Shown: positions 12,731-24,200, numbered from the stretch's first letter. The stretch: DNA of 64,000 nucleotides from Turbatrix aceti (GCA_963969345.1 OZ017768.1:9588193-9652192); one strand, 5' to 3'. Numbers and translations are program-made. The notes: generated by a model not told the origin, from the letters alone.

Positions 12731-12930
12731 CATTTTTGAGCAGCATTCAAGGCATACAGTTATCATCAATCATTGGCATTCGTACAGAATTGACATATTA
12801 CGTATTTATATGAGCTATCTCGTTTTTGGGAAGCAAAAAACATACACACACACACTCACAATTGTATACTACGTTATTACTGTGATCTTTTGGCTATTTG
12901 TACTTGTACTACTATTAGTTGTGGAATTTA

Positions 12931-12936
12931 AATAAA
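12931..12936 (+). terminator. Polyadenylation signal AATAAA for the ZP-domain gene
   Basis: Canonical hexamer about 200 bp after the stop codon of the ZP-domain gene. Confidence 0.6.
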
Positions 12937-13252
12937 TTTATAACAACTCGCTGAATTTTTCAATTCGATCGAGTTTCGAGTTTTCGAGAGTCGTGTGGTC
13001 GACGAAACGTTTTTTTTTGGTTTTTTTACCACTACAGCGCGTGCCACTTAACCGTATGTGTACGGCTTCTTTTTACAAAACATCGTGAACACATGTGTGA
13101 GTCAAAAAAACCACTAGGTAAGTACATATCTTCCGGGGTGATGTATGAATCACGCACAGCTGCGGTGCATCACGATCAAAAAGAAATGTGCGTCAACGGA
13201 ATTATGTGCTTGATGTCAGTCAGAGTTGAAAGATTGAAGTCAAAAAGGTGAA

Positions 13253-13260
13253 TATAAAAG
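13253..13260 (+). promoter_or_regulatory. TATA box TATAAAAG of the secreted repeat gene
   Basis: A full TATAAAAG match lies 118 bp upstream of the ATG at 13371. Initiation would be expected near 13280-13285. A strong TATA box suits a highly expressed, tissue- or stage-restricted secreted product. Confidence 0.65.
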
Positions 13261-13370
13261 GCCTGGAGGAAGCTTGAAGATACAAACAAGCTGATCGTGT
13301 GCCTTTGAATTTTCTCGTTTGTGGCTAAAAATTAGAAAATTTAATAATGTATTTAAAATTTTAGAAAAAA

Positions 13371-14129
13371 ATGATAAGGGTTGTGTTCCTAGCAGGCTGC
13401 TGCCTGATTACCGCTGCTCAGTATAGCGGCAACGCCGGTAGCAGTTACGGCAGCAGTGGCAGCAACACTGGCTCGGTTGGAAGTGAAAATGGCTATGGAG
13501 CAAGCCAAATTGGATCTACGAGAAACCTAACTGGCAGCCAAAGTGGCATCGGTGGCATCCAGAGTGCAAGCAACACGGGTACCTACGGAAGCAACACTGG
13601 AACTTTTGGCAGCTCGGGCACTAATACAGGTAATTACGGTAGCTCTGGTACCAACACTGGCACTTACGGTAGCTCTGACAGTATCGCATACCGCGGAAAA
13701 CGCTTTGCTGGCAACTCTGGAACTTCTGACAGCAACAACGGAAGCTCCAATACAGGTAATACCGGCAGCTTCCGCAATAACACTGGCATTTCCGTTTCTA
13801 ACACCGGCAACTCCGGCAGCAACACCGGAAGCTCCAACACAGGTAGCTTAGGCAGTAACACGGGCAATTCTGGTAGCAAAGCCGGCAGCTCTCGCAATAA
13901 CACTGCCAGCTTGCAGTCGAATACCGGCAGCTCAGGTAGCAGCAGCCAGCAACAAGCCCGTGGCAAACGCTTCAGCTTCTCCGATATCTTTGGTGGCAGC
14001 AGCACCAACAGCAGCAGCGAGGAGAGCAAGAACAATGCTCGCCCGTCTGGCCCTCCACCGTCTGGAGCCCCTAACGGTCGTGGCGGTCCCGGTGGTCGCA
14101 CAGGTGCTCCCCGTACTGCATTCAGCTAA
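13371..14129 (+). CDS. Secreted low-complexity Gly/Ser/Asn/Thr repeat protein with RGKR sites, 252 aa
   Basis: Single exon. A signal peptide (MIRVVFLAGCCLITAAQ) precedes about 170 residues of degenerate repeats built from GSNTG, GSSGSNTG and similar units. Two dibasic RGKR motifs are followed by F (RGKRFAGN and ARGKRFSFSD), resembling furin/proprotein-convertase sites, and would divide the chain into three parts. NNT sequons are possible N-glycosylation sites. The C-terminus is Pro/Gly/Arg-rich. It is intronless, unlike its neighbours, and driven by a TATA box. It resembles cuticular, adhesive or secretory-gland structural proteins in composition only, and I recognise no named family. Alternatively the RGKR sites could release peptides. 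Function is unknown. Confidence 0.8.
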   Translation: MIRVVFLAGCCLITAAQYSGNAGSSYGSSGSNTGSVGSENGYGASQIGSTRNLTGSQSGIGGIQSASNTGTYGSNTGTFGSSGTNTGNYGSSGTNTGTYGSSDSIAYRGKRFAGNSGTSDSNNGSSNTGNTGSFRNNTGISVSNTGNSGSNTGSSNTGSLGSNTGNSGSKAGSSRNNTASLQSNTGSSGSSSQQQARGKRFSFSDIFGGSSTNSSSEESKNNARPSGPPPSGAPNGRGGPGGRTGAPRTAFS

Positions 14130-14375
14130 ACGGAAGTGCCTTGATTTTGGCAGTCAATCAGCAGTAAATCTACTACAAATTTAAATTTTTTGATCGTTGT
14201 ATGATTGATTGCCAGACATGTATGCGTTGATAAATACCGCTTGTTGCATAACGGGTTGATAGGAGTCGATAAAAGGAAATTTGAAAAAAAAAGTATTTTT
14301 TCGTCCCAAGACATTTCGAATCAAAATGCGCGAAACACACACCAAACAAACAGTATTTTTTTCAAAATGTTGTAT
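14130..14375. other. Convergent intergenic gap
   Basis: 3' flanks of the plus-strand secreted gene and of minus-strand F-box-like copy 1. No canonical AATAAA is obvious for either gene. Confidence 0.5.
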
Positions 14376-15306
14376 TCATAAGAAAAACTCAAAAGTCAGA
14401 AGTCCAGGAAGGTTACTAAGATAATCGAGTAGCTCTTTGTTTGCATCGTCTGCCGGCGCTGCGTCTAAGTTGCCAACATAGAATTTGAAGTTCTTGATAT
14501 TGGAAAAAAACGACAATGCTCTTGATACCATGCCCTTGCCGTCAAAAACCTGACGGTCATAAAACGGCCAGACAAAACAGAGCGTGCTCACGTGGTGAAA
14601 CTTTTCTTTGAAAGGCTGGAGGAACCCTAACTCGCCATCAAAAGGGAAGCTCTCGAAAGTCAGTTCCAGGACGTTCATTGACTTAGTATTAACGTGTTCC
14701 TAAAAAAACAGACAAAAATAAACTTTGCAGTAAAAAAATTAACTCACCATGAATTCACGGGATTTGGGAGTACTCTTCGCAGCAGTTATATAGACTGCTT
14801 CAAAGCGAGGAAGAAAGTCTTCGATTTGAGATAGCTTTGAATCCCAGATAATGAGTCGCCGAGTGATTGAAATTAGTTTTCTGACGACTTCAGTCGCTAG
14901 GGAAACTCGGTAAAAAAGTTCAAAACTGGAGAGATCTGAAAACAAATGTTTCAAAATTTTCTCAATGGTGTCAAAAAAACTTACTGTTGCACTTATAAAT
15001 CTGTTCAAAAAAAGGAAATTCCGTGCGAAAGATACCAACGCGCAGTTCAAGATTCCGGACGAAATTGACGATCCAGTAGTACCTGTCAGTGTTGATGGGA
15101 TACGTTTCGCTATCCTCGGCAGAAAGAAACAAACGACCGCAGCGATATCCTCGACAATACACGACTTTGGCAGTCTGCATGAAAAAGCCAAAAGAATGAC
15201 ACATTTCTCGAGACGAAAGGACGAGATTCTTGAGATCGTCTGGATTTCCTGCCGCGACAACGTCCATGATGACATCACGATGGTACGCCGACGACAGAGG
15301 ACGCAT
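14376..15306 (-). CDS. F-box-like nematode protein, tandem copy 1 (shorter), 277 aa
   Basis: Minus-strand exons are 15306-14985, 14935-14748 and 14699-14376, with 49- and 48-bp introns (834 nt, in frame). The N-terminus (MRPLSSAYHRDVIMDVVAAG, then DDLKNLVLSSREM) has the spacing of a divergent F-box: Leu/Pro start, DVI, and a D-L-x-x-L-x-L-x-S-x helix. The remainder resembles the substrate-side half of nematode F-box/FTH-type proteins, which act as ubiquitin-ligase adaptors. The family call is tentative. The ATG lies 10 nt after a TTTTAG acceptor. Exons 1-2 and both introns are nearly identical to copy 2, but exon 3 is strongly diverged and about 79 codons shorter, ending TFEFFL. It may be a C-terminally truncated paralogue. 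Confidence 0.7.
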
Positions 15307-15345
15307 TCTGAGTCGCCTAAAATGTAAAAATCCTGTAAACTTCAA
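14690..15345 (-). repeat. Tandem duplication unit, copy 1 (exons 1-2 and introns of the F-box-like gene)
   Basis: By eye this is almost identical to about 16350-17003, including intron sequence, the acceptor-like TTTTAG and the start region. Identity falls sharply on entering exon 3. Confidence 0.85.
15317..15318 (-). promoter_or_regulatory. Acceptor AG, likely trans-splice site, before the copy 1 start
   Basis: The minus strand reads ACATTTTAG, then 10 nt, then ATG. A nearby upstream coding exon is not visible, so spliced-leader addition is the simplest reading. The same arrangement is conserved in copy 2. Confidence 0.45.
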
Positions 15346-15799
15346 AAAACACCGATTTCCATGCATAATCGCGAAAAAACACTATCAGTTATCAAAAAGT
15401 GGTAACAACCATTCAAAAACTAAACAGATAAGTAATTGTACAAAAGTTTATACCCCGAACATAAAACACACTGAAACGAAAACAAAATAAGCTCAAATGA
15501 TTTTATCAAAAGAATCCGTTTTTCGTGTCAGGACACTTCGTACTGTCAATGTTGTTTTTGTGTTGTTGACAGGGTTTACTAATTTGACTTTTTGTACCGC
15601 TCGCTCCGTTCCCGCTCCTTTGATTTTAAATTTTTTTGCGCAGCAGCAGCGGAGCGAAGACCGGAGCGATTTCAGGAGCAGTCGAAAACCCCAATAAATA
15701 GGGAAAAAAAGATCAAGGTAATTTGCATTGCCAAACCCTGCTAACTTTGACAGCAATTATCAATAAATTTATTTATCAGTAAAAAAATTAACAGTTCTT
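15319..15799. other. Upstream region of F-box-like copy 1, with GC-rich inverted repeat
   Basis: This contains a block at about 15511-15600 that is shared with 17045-17155 upstream of copy 2, indicating that promoter sequence was duplicated with the gene. An imperfect inverted repeat at about 15600-15680 pairs CGCTCCG with CGGAGCG. No additional coding exon is supported. Confidence 0.6.
15768..15773 (-). terminator. Polyadenylation signal (minus-strand AATAAA) for F-box-like copy 2
   Basis: TTTATT on the plus strand, 27 bp past the copy 2 stop codon, is the correct distance for a short nematode 3' UTR. Confidence 0.6.
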
Positions 15800-16964
15800 T
15801 CACACTTCTTCGTCGAACACGGGATTATGCCCCAAACACAAAAAATGTTTGCACTCGAAGGTGAATTCAACGTTGTTTTTGACTTGCTTTTGACGGTTGA
15901 TGACCATAACCACGGAATGATTGGGAGTAGAATGGTCAGAAACGGTTAGAGCGAAATCCTCGGCCGGGAAAGACTGCGCAGCTTCAGCGACGTATTCTTC
16001 GGTGCTGTTGCATGATTGGAAAACATCCATAAAGAAATGAAGTCTCATTTTGACGTCGTTCGGAAAATTCTGAATATACGCGACTTGCACGTTGTAGAAC
16101 TTTTTCAACGCTCGCAATGTACCCTGAATGGAGTGGTATAAGTATATGTATGCGTTGGTGTTCTTGACATTTGGAAAAAAATCGAAAGTTTTTGACAGCC
16201 CAATGTCAGCATTTTGACGAGAGTAAAACGGCCAGACAAGGTAGAGCGTACGCACGTGTCGAAACTTCTCTTTGAAAGGGATGAGGCAACTGGTCTGTCC
16301 AAACGGGTATTCTTCAAAAGTCAACTCCAGGACGTTCATTGACTCAGTATTAACGTGTTCCTAAAAAAATAAAAAATAAACTTTGCAATAAAAAAATTAA
16401 CTCACCATGAATTCACGGGATTTGGGAGTACTCCACGCAGCAGTTATAATGACTGCTTCAAAGCGAGGAAGAAAGTCTTCAATTTGAGATAGCTTTGGAT
16501 CCCAGATAATGAGTCGCCGAGTGATTGAAATTAGTTTTCTGACGACTTCAGTCGATAGGGAAACTCGACAAAGAAGTTCAAACCTGGAGAGATCTGAAAA
16601 CAAATGTTATAAAATTTTCTCAATGGTGTCAAAAAAACTTACTGTTGCACTTATAAATCTGTTCAAAAAAAGGAAATTCCGTGCGAAAGATACCAACGCG
16701 CAGTTCAAGATTCCGGACGAAATTGACGATCCAGTAGTACCTATCAGTGTTGATGGGACACGTTTCGCTATCCTCGGCAGAAAGAAACAAACGACCGCAG
16801 CGATATCCTCGACAATACACGACTTTGGCAGTCTGCATGAAAATCCCAAAAGAATTGCACATTTCTCGAGACGAAAGGACGAGATTCTTGAGATCGTCAG
16901 GATTTCCTGCCGCGATAACGTCCATGATGACATCACGATGGTACGCCGACGACAGAGGACGCAT
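15800..16964 (-). CDS. F-box-like nematode protein, tandem copy 2 (full length), 356 aa
   Basis: Minus-strand exons are 16964-16643, 16593-16406 and 16360-15800, with introns of 49 and 45 bp (1071 nt, in frame). The first 170 residues differ from copy 1 at only a few positions, for example VVAAG/VIAAG, CHSFGF/CNSFGI and FYRVSLA/LCRVSLS. Exon 3 begins with the shared block MNVLELTFE, PFKEKF and VWPFY, then diverges and continues to an acidic end (PVFDEEV). Features match a degenerate N-terminal F-box plus a substrate-recognition half. Such families expand and diversify rapidly in nematodes. A role in an SCF ubiquitin ligase is an inference. The unexplained part is the sharp identity boundary at the exon 2/3 junction. 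Confidence 0.75.
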
Positions 16965-17003
16965 TTTGAGTCGCCTAAAATGTAAAAATTCTGTAAATTA
17001 CAT
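16350..17003 (-). repeat. Tandem duplication unit, copy 2
   Basis: Partner of 14690-15345. Near-identity covers exons 1 and 2, both introns and the start-proximal flank. Confidence 0.85.
16975..16976 (-). promoter_or_regulatory. Acceptor AG, likely trans-splice site, before the copy 2 start
   Basis: The minus strand reads ACATTTTAG, then 10 nt, then the ATG at 16964, as in copy 1. Confidence 0.45.
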
Positions 17004-18211
17004 AAAAAACAAACAAATGGGCCGGTCGCGAAAGTTCACCAAACGAAGTCCGTTTTTCGTGTCAGGACATTTCGTACTGTCGTAGCTCTCTGTCAGATTT
17101 TGCTTCTTTTTCTTTGTTTTATCCAGGGTTTTCTAATTTGACTTTTTGTAGCCCTGGTTTTATCGATGCAATCAGTTGCTGCTTCGAATGATTCCATTTG
17201 AATCCAACCCATCACACCAAATATTTTTTATCATCTTTATAAGTAAATAACAAACAGATATTACAAATCTTCATTCAATTTCTTGTTTATCTTATTCTCA
17301 TTTGTTTTCTGTTGAACGACGACGGTGAAAGAAAAGGAAGGAAGGAAGGAAGGATGTGAATGGAAAGAAAGCCAGAAGGGATAGTACAAAATGTGTATAT
17401 TTGGAAAGGATGTGTTTGTTTGTGTGTAGATTAAATTGTTTAGAACAAAATCAATACATACATTACAAAAAATATGAAAAAAATATATAAAAACATGATA
17501 GGAGTGAAGCACCATGCGCAATCGAGCGAGAAGACACAGACCAAGAAGAAACACGACACATTTTTTCTTTCGTTACACAAATCAAATCAAATCAAATCAA
17601 ATCAAAAAACAAACAAACAAACAAAAGTATAATATGTTTTTTTGTATAGTATATGCGTAATAGATAATAACAGCGGATACATTCGGTTTTGAAGACAAAA
17701 AATATTTTTTTTGCAGTCCACGATAATTTATAGGGATACGGTAGAGCAGGTATAGGCCATATTTTTTTGTAGTTCATTGATTTGCGTGAAAGATAAACCA
17801 TTATATGTTACAAATTTAGTTGTTGGATAAATTTTTTTTTGATCCGGGAAGAAAAAGGGAAAGAAAAAACAATTGATCACCAGTGTGTGTGGAACGCGGG
17901 GCGAGAAAAAGAGTGATATGGGCAATGAATGTGTGTAGTGTCTGTCAGGGTACAAAAAAATCAAAAAATAGAGGAAATGCACGCATTTTGTTTTAGGAAA
18001 TTATAAATGTTTTTCTTCATATTTTTTAGTTGTCTCGAAAATTGAAGATAGACGGTAGAGCGAAAGAAGTCGGGTGGTTGTTGGATAATAATAGATAGGT
18101 ATATAGTGTTGAATACGATTTTTGCCATTCTCTTTGAAATACATTTTTTGCACGACTACTGTCTGTAGATGATGGGGATACGGTAACTAGGCCAGAAGAA
18201 TTTACGGTGAG
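16977..18211 (-). other. Copy 2 promoter region and FNDC3-like 3' UTR
   Basis: The left part includes the promoter block (17045-17155) shared with copy 1. The right part is A-run-rich on the plus strand, as expected for the 3' UTR of the leftward FNDC3-like gene. It holds AAGG (17334-17353) and AAATC/AAAC repeats. No coding exon is supported. Confidence 0.5.
17579..17625. repeat. Compound microsatellite (AAATC)5-(AAAC)5
   Basis: About five units of a pentanucleotide run directly into about five AAAC units. Confidence 0.85.
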
Positions 18212-21200
18212 TTAGAGCTGGTAGTAGTTGTTGAGGATGATGGCAATCGTCAGAGCGAAAGCGAAGAAAGCCAGCTGAAAAAAAATATTGTTTTAGGTTT
18301 TATGGTCCAAAAATGTTCAAAAAAGTTCCTAGAATTAATTTTTATGAACACTTGAACTTTTTTGAAATTGCGGCACAATGTTTTAAAAGTCCAAAGAGTT
18401 CTAAAAAGTTCCGAAAAAAGTTTGACGTTCCAAAACCTGTTTAGAACTCCCCAAAAACATACCATAACAACAAGAGCACCATTTCGCTCGGTACACGTCG
18501 TGCGCATGGTAGTCCACGACCGACGAAGACGTCGATAGAATCCCATTCTGTGCGCACGATGCAGCGTAGACGGTGATCGGGGAGTCTCGGTACCGGACGA
18601 CGACCCGGAAGACGTTGTTGCAGCCGCATTGCCTGCGCTACCCGAAGCCGCAGTAGGGGCCGAAGACTTGACACGTCGTCGGGGTGACTCGGTGGGAGTC
18701 TTGGGAACCGGGAAGGTAACAGTCGGAGAAGTCGGCGACGCCAACTCGGCTCCAGTCGATGTTGTTCGTTCGACGACCACCACTCGGGCAAGTCGGGTCG
18801 ATGCCGATGTCGAAGCGTACGTGTACGTCGTGTTTTGACCTTCGTAGATCTGAAAAAAAGAAAGTTTAATAAATGTGCGAAAAAATCAAAATGTTCTAAA
18901 AATTCGAACTTTTGAGAATTTTATAGAAATAGTTTCTAAAAATGTTCTAAAGTTTATAAGCATAATTTAGACATTTAGAACCAAGTTCTAAAAAGTTCTA
19001 ATCGTCCTAATGTTTCGAATTCTGTAAAAATGTTACTTACCGTCTTCCACGGACCAACTGCATTCCTTCTGTCAGACTTCGGGGCAACTTCTAGCCTGTA
19101 GAACGTCTCGCAAGCCGTCTCATCGTCCTCGTCGTTGTTGTTGCTCGAACCACTCGCATTCGTCACCGACCTCACAGATGGCCACTCGAATCTGAACGTT
19201 GTCGGTCCAAGTTCCGTGACCGTGGGTGCCTGTCTCACGGCCTGTGGAGGCTGTTTGGTGGTCGAAAATTCGTAAACGTGCGACCACGCACCGGTAAGTG
19301 CAGCATTTGCCCGTGCATGCGATCCACGAATTCGGAATCTGTGGATCGTGGATTCTTTGAGGTTCTTGACCTTCGCCGAACGCGCTTCACCCTCAAAGAC
19401 CGGGGAGAACGTTCCGTTGTCATTTTCGCGTTCCAGAACAAAGTAGATAGGTTCCGGACAGGTAGGCGAGGTGAGTCCAGGTGCGGGATACTGCCACCTC
19501 AACTTGAGGAGATTGGACTGAGCCTGAACGAGGAGGAGCTCGGGCGGCGGCGGGGGCGAAACGTAAGTCTCTGCCGTGACAAAGACCGCCTTCGACCTGC
19601 CTTCGGAGTTTTCAGATGCCACCGAGACTTGGTATCTTGTCTTGGGCTTGAGTTCCTTGACCACAAAGGTAGTCGTGTCGGGACCCAGTTGGTGTTCGGA
19701 CACTACAGCCTGCTTGGCAGCAGATGCCGTGAGTTCCGCGACGTCGACTACGAAGGCGGTGAGGGCTGATCCGTTGTCTTCACCTGGGAGCCAGGAGACG
19801 GTGAGGCTGTTGCTGCCGGAAGGCTTGGCATGCACGCGCTCCGGGGGTTCGGGAGCGACCGCCGGGCTGTCGTAGACGAATTCATCGGAAGCGGGAGATT
19901 CGCCTGCCTTGTTGATTGCGACGACGTGGAAAGAGTACCTCGTTGCAGCTTCCAGCTTGTCGAGCACGAATTCTGTCTTCGAAGTTTCAGCGAGTGTGGT
20001 TTCTTCTGCGATTGACGGAGTCGAAGGTTCGCCTTCAGAAGCCTCGGATTCAGACGGTTCGCGTAGGGAGGCTTTCTTGGCACGGATGACGTACTGCTTG
20101 ACGTCTGCGCCGTTGACTTCAGTCGGGGAATCCCAAACCAGAGCGTTGACCGCATCCTGGCCACTGGTGGTCGCCAGTCTCAGGCTCAGAGGCTGACTCG
20201 GTACCGCGCAAGCTGTGCAGGTCGAAGCAATCGGTGACCACTCGCCTTCACGCCTTTTGCCTTCGTAGTCCACGATAACAACACGCGCCCTGACCTGGAC
20301 ATGCTCGATGGGTTTCAGGTTCTCCAGGGTGCACTGACACTGGTCACCTGAGTACACAATGATTGGCTGAGTGTCGATCCTTTGAAGTTCGTAGATCAGC
20401 GAGGACGAAGGAGTTGAGTCCGACTTTTCTTGCTCGACAACTGACCATTGGACTTCCAAGGTTGTCGCCTTGATATTCGAGAACTTGGGCAGAGTGCACG
20501 CCGGGAGCGGCTCCGGTGGTGGGGCCTTCTTGACCAAAGGTTGGGGTGCAGAGACTGGAGTGACAATTGTCGGAGGCGGGATGGACGCCTGTCGGGGTCG
20601 TCGCTTGATGACCAAAACATCACTCCAGGGACCTGTTGTCGACTTTCTCGTATTCACAGCCTGGACTCGGAAAATGCAGAAGTCAGGCTCGGTTACCGTA
20701 GCAACTGTCTTCTGTCCCTTGTAGATAATCTTCCATTCCGACTGGAGTCTGATGCCTCCCTCGGCTGTTACCGCGCCTTCCAGGACGAAAGCCAGAGCAT
20801 CGAATTGGCGTCCGCTGTATCGCCAGACAAGTTCGACGATATCGTTTTCCCCGGCACTTGCAACATTGATTCTCTGCAGATGCGTGGGAATCTGTAGCCG
20901 ATCTGGGCGCTCGTAATACGACGAGCCCTGGCCTCCAGTGTTGGAGTACATCTGAGACTGGTGCGTCTGGTGGTGGTGAACAAGTGACTGTTGCTGTTGC
21001 GGTTGCTGTACAAGGTGATGACTCTGCTGAGATTGTTGTTGTTGTTGCTGCTGCTGTTGTTGTTGATGCTGCTGTTGCTGAAGGTAGTTGGAGTTTTCGA
21101 ATTGATCTCTTCTCGTTCTTGCGTAAACGACATCAGATCGCAGTTCTTGACCATTTTCAAGTCGAACAACTAGTCGGAAGTAGTATTCGCGGTTGCTAAA

Positions 21201-24200
21201 AAACACAATTTTGTTGTAAAAAATTGCTAAATTTGTATTTTTAACAAATGTTAAAAAAATTTATTTAAAAATTTTTAAACTAAAAAAATGAGATTATGTG
21301 TCTAAAAAAATTCGAACATTTTTTGATAGTTTTTTTTTTAATTCGAAAAAAATTGATTAATTTTTGAAACACTAATGAATTTATTTTTCGAAACTGCTCC
21401 CTGCAAAACGCCGATCTTTTAGAAAGACCAAAAATAGACACTTGAGTTCCGACAATGTATCTACCCAAAAGTAACCACTTTTCGACCGGTACAATGGCCC
21501 TTGATCGTCAGAATTTGCACAATTCTAACCATTCAAATTTTGTTAGTATACAAAGTAGAAACTATAAAGCACAATCAAAATTTCAATTGTAACCTTGAAA
21601 AATGTTAATCAAGTTTCAAAAAGTTGTGCTGATAAAAAAATTACCTTTGAAGATTCGAAACATTTGCAGAACAACCATTGTTCAGGTAGCACGAGTTGTC
21701 AACGGGTATAAAGTCATTTCCGCGGTTGTCGCTGTACTCAAGCTGAAAAACCAAAGTTTTTATCCGGCGTGTTACATAAGCCAAAAAAACTAACCGTATA
21801 CGAATTGATACTGTACACTGGACTCCAAATGACCTTGATAGCCCGGTTGAATACACCGACGAGCTTGGGAGGCGATAGGACCTGTGTCGAGTTGGACATT
21901 ATGGAAGCTCCGCTGGGGGCACCCCGGTGGTGTGCGTGGTGGAGGGTTGTTGCCGCTGACGATCCGTCCTGGCCGATGAGCGCCAGATTCGATTGCGAAG
22001 TCTGGGCGTACGCTGGCGGTCCGGGATCCGTGTAGCTGCACTGCTGGTAGTAGTCGAAGGCAATGATCAATCGAACGCGATACGTCGTGTTCGGCTCGAG
22101 GGATGTGATCCTCGTCATCTCGTTTGGGCCTTCGTAGACCGTAACGAAGCCTTCGTTCTTGCCCTTGGCCACCTGCACGATGTACGCCTTGATGGGGTAC
22201 TGCGCGCCGTTGCCCGCACCTCGCCAGGAAACGTTCAACCACGTAGGACCGCGGTTGCCGATTCTCGGAGGATCGGGTCGAGCCTGCATGGATCGGAAGT
22301 GCGCGGGACCGGAAGGGTAGCCGTAGAGATCTCTTTCCGGCAACGAAGCACGAATGCTGACCAGGTAGTCGGTGTCTGGCTTGAGCCTGGTCATGCGGAT
22401 AACCTTCGTGTGGGTAGAGTCCAGTAGTTGCTGGCTGACAACCCGGGTTGGCGCTATGACTTCGTAGATGAAGATTTCGTACGTGAATTCAGAGGCATCG
22501 ATCTGGGGGAAGGGGCCTCCTGAAGCACCGGCTTCACTCGTGTCAATTTCCTGCCAGGAGATTTCAACTTCTGTCGACATCACCGATACGATCTGGGGTT
22601 GTTGGATGCTGTTGAGTGTTTCGCGCAACTTTTCTCGGTCATCTTCTTCAAAGTCGAATCGATCGTCCTGAAATTTGACGAAAAATAAGATTTGAACGGT
22701 CAAAATGCATTAATTTCGTTGTTTTTGGAAACTTCAAACTATTTTACAAAAAACTATTTTATATGTTTAACTTGTTTTTGTGTCGCAATGGAAAAATTAT
22801 AGAACGTTCGACGTACATTCTTGAGGCCAAGGTTCGATTCCGGTCAGTGTTAAAATTTTTTCACGTAAAAAATGCAACTTCAAATCCCTCATTATTTTTT
22901 TGTTGTCTTTAGTAAGCAAAGTATCACGCAAAGGTGGCACCTAGCACTACCACTCACTCACTGCTTGTTCACCAGGTGAAGCGAACGTTTGCGTTTGCTC
23001 TAACCCCTCTCATCTCTCTGCATTACGCTTTTTTGTTTGTTTTACATTTTTTTTGACTCGACCTGATCTATGCACCTGCCAGCACTTTTTTTCCAGACAG
23101 AAAGACAACTTCCGTCTTTCCCAATCATTGATCCTTCATTTTTTTGCTGCAACCCTTTAACCCCAATTTTTTGCCAAAACTAACCGAATCATCAGTGCCT
23201 GCAACAGGACCAGCCTGAGTCACAAGACCGTTGTATCCAGCGTGGATCGGTGCGCCTCCAGCCACGAGAGGTGGCTGTCCGGTCGGGATGAGTGCCGTCG
23301 GCGCCGGCAACAGTCCGCTGCCTGCACCGGTCGCGTAGAGAGGATCGAGTCCAGGAGGAAGAAGCAGTGGCACCAGACCGGTGCCATTGCCTCCCCGCTT
23401 TGGTGTTGTCGCTCCAGGATTCGCCCAGAGGCCAGGACTTGCCCGAACGTAAGTGGCACCGGTGCCGTTGCTTGTCGATGGGATTGCGGCAAGCTGGGGT
23501 AATCCCGTTGTGATCTTGATTGGCGTCGTGGAAGCCGAAATGTCCTGGCGACCGTAGGAGTTTAGAGGTGTCTAAAATTTATGGTTTTTGCAGTTTTTAG
23601 GAATTTTATGGCATCAGTGCTTTAACATGAGTTTATTTTAAAAAATTCATTTTTTTTATAATTGTGGTTAAAGTGTTTTGATAGTCTAGTGGCAAAAAGA
23701 CGCCTCCATCATGCATTTATCAGGTCTGGGGTTCGAATTCTGTTGGAATAAAATTATTTTTTCATTCAAATAATTTATTTTAAAATGACAAAAAGTTGTA
23801 CTAAACCCCCGAAAACTTTATCTGAGAAACTTAAAGTTTGTTTTAAAAATCTTTTTATTGCTTTTCTTCCGTGAACCTTTCTGACACCCTCAAAACCTTA
23901 TTTCTGCACAAAATTGCGCATTTGCAATTCTTTGAACTTCTAAACACTTCTTCAGTTGTTGTCTCAACACAAAGAAGGCAGTGTCGGAGAACAAGAAGGA
24001 GGTCAATTATAGTTCTCATTTTCACAATGCTAAATAAACACTACTGTCTACTGACTAAATGAAGGAGTAACAAGAAAAATCAAACTACAGTCACCTTTGA
24101 GCATCTGTAATTTTATCCAAATCGTAAAATTCAAACTATGAGGTAATTTTTCCAAAAACTTAAAAAAAGCTACAATTTTTCATTTTTTTGCCTTCAAAAA

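Larger units (their letters stand above)
12731..13370. other. 3' UTR of the ZP gene and promoter of the secreted repeat gene
   Basis: The first 200 bp carry an AC microsatellite (12842-12856) and the AATAAA at 12931-12936. The remainder is the proximal promoter of the next gene, with a TATA box at 13253-13260 and an E-box-like CAGCTG near 13158. No coding frame is supported. Confidence 0.6.

Noticed and set aside
13664..14101. 145-codon minus-strand Leu/Pro repeat ORF
   Set aside because: This is the antisense of the GSNTG repeats of the secreted protein. Its periodicity is inherited from that gene.
14965..15327. Plus-strand ORF and its near-identical partner at 16509-16985
   Set aside because: Both are antisense to F-box-like exons 1-2, and their similarity to each other reflects only the duplication.
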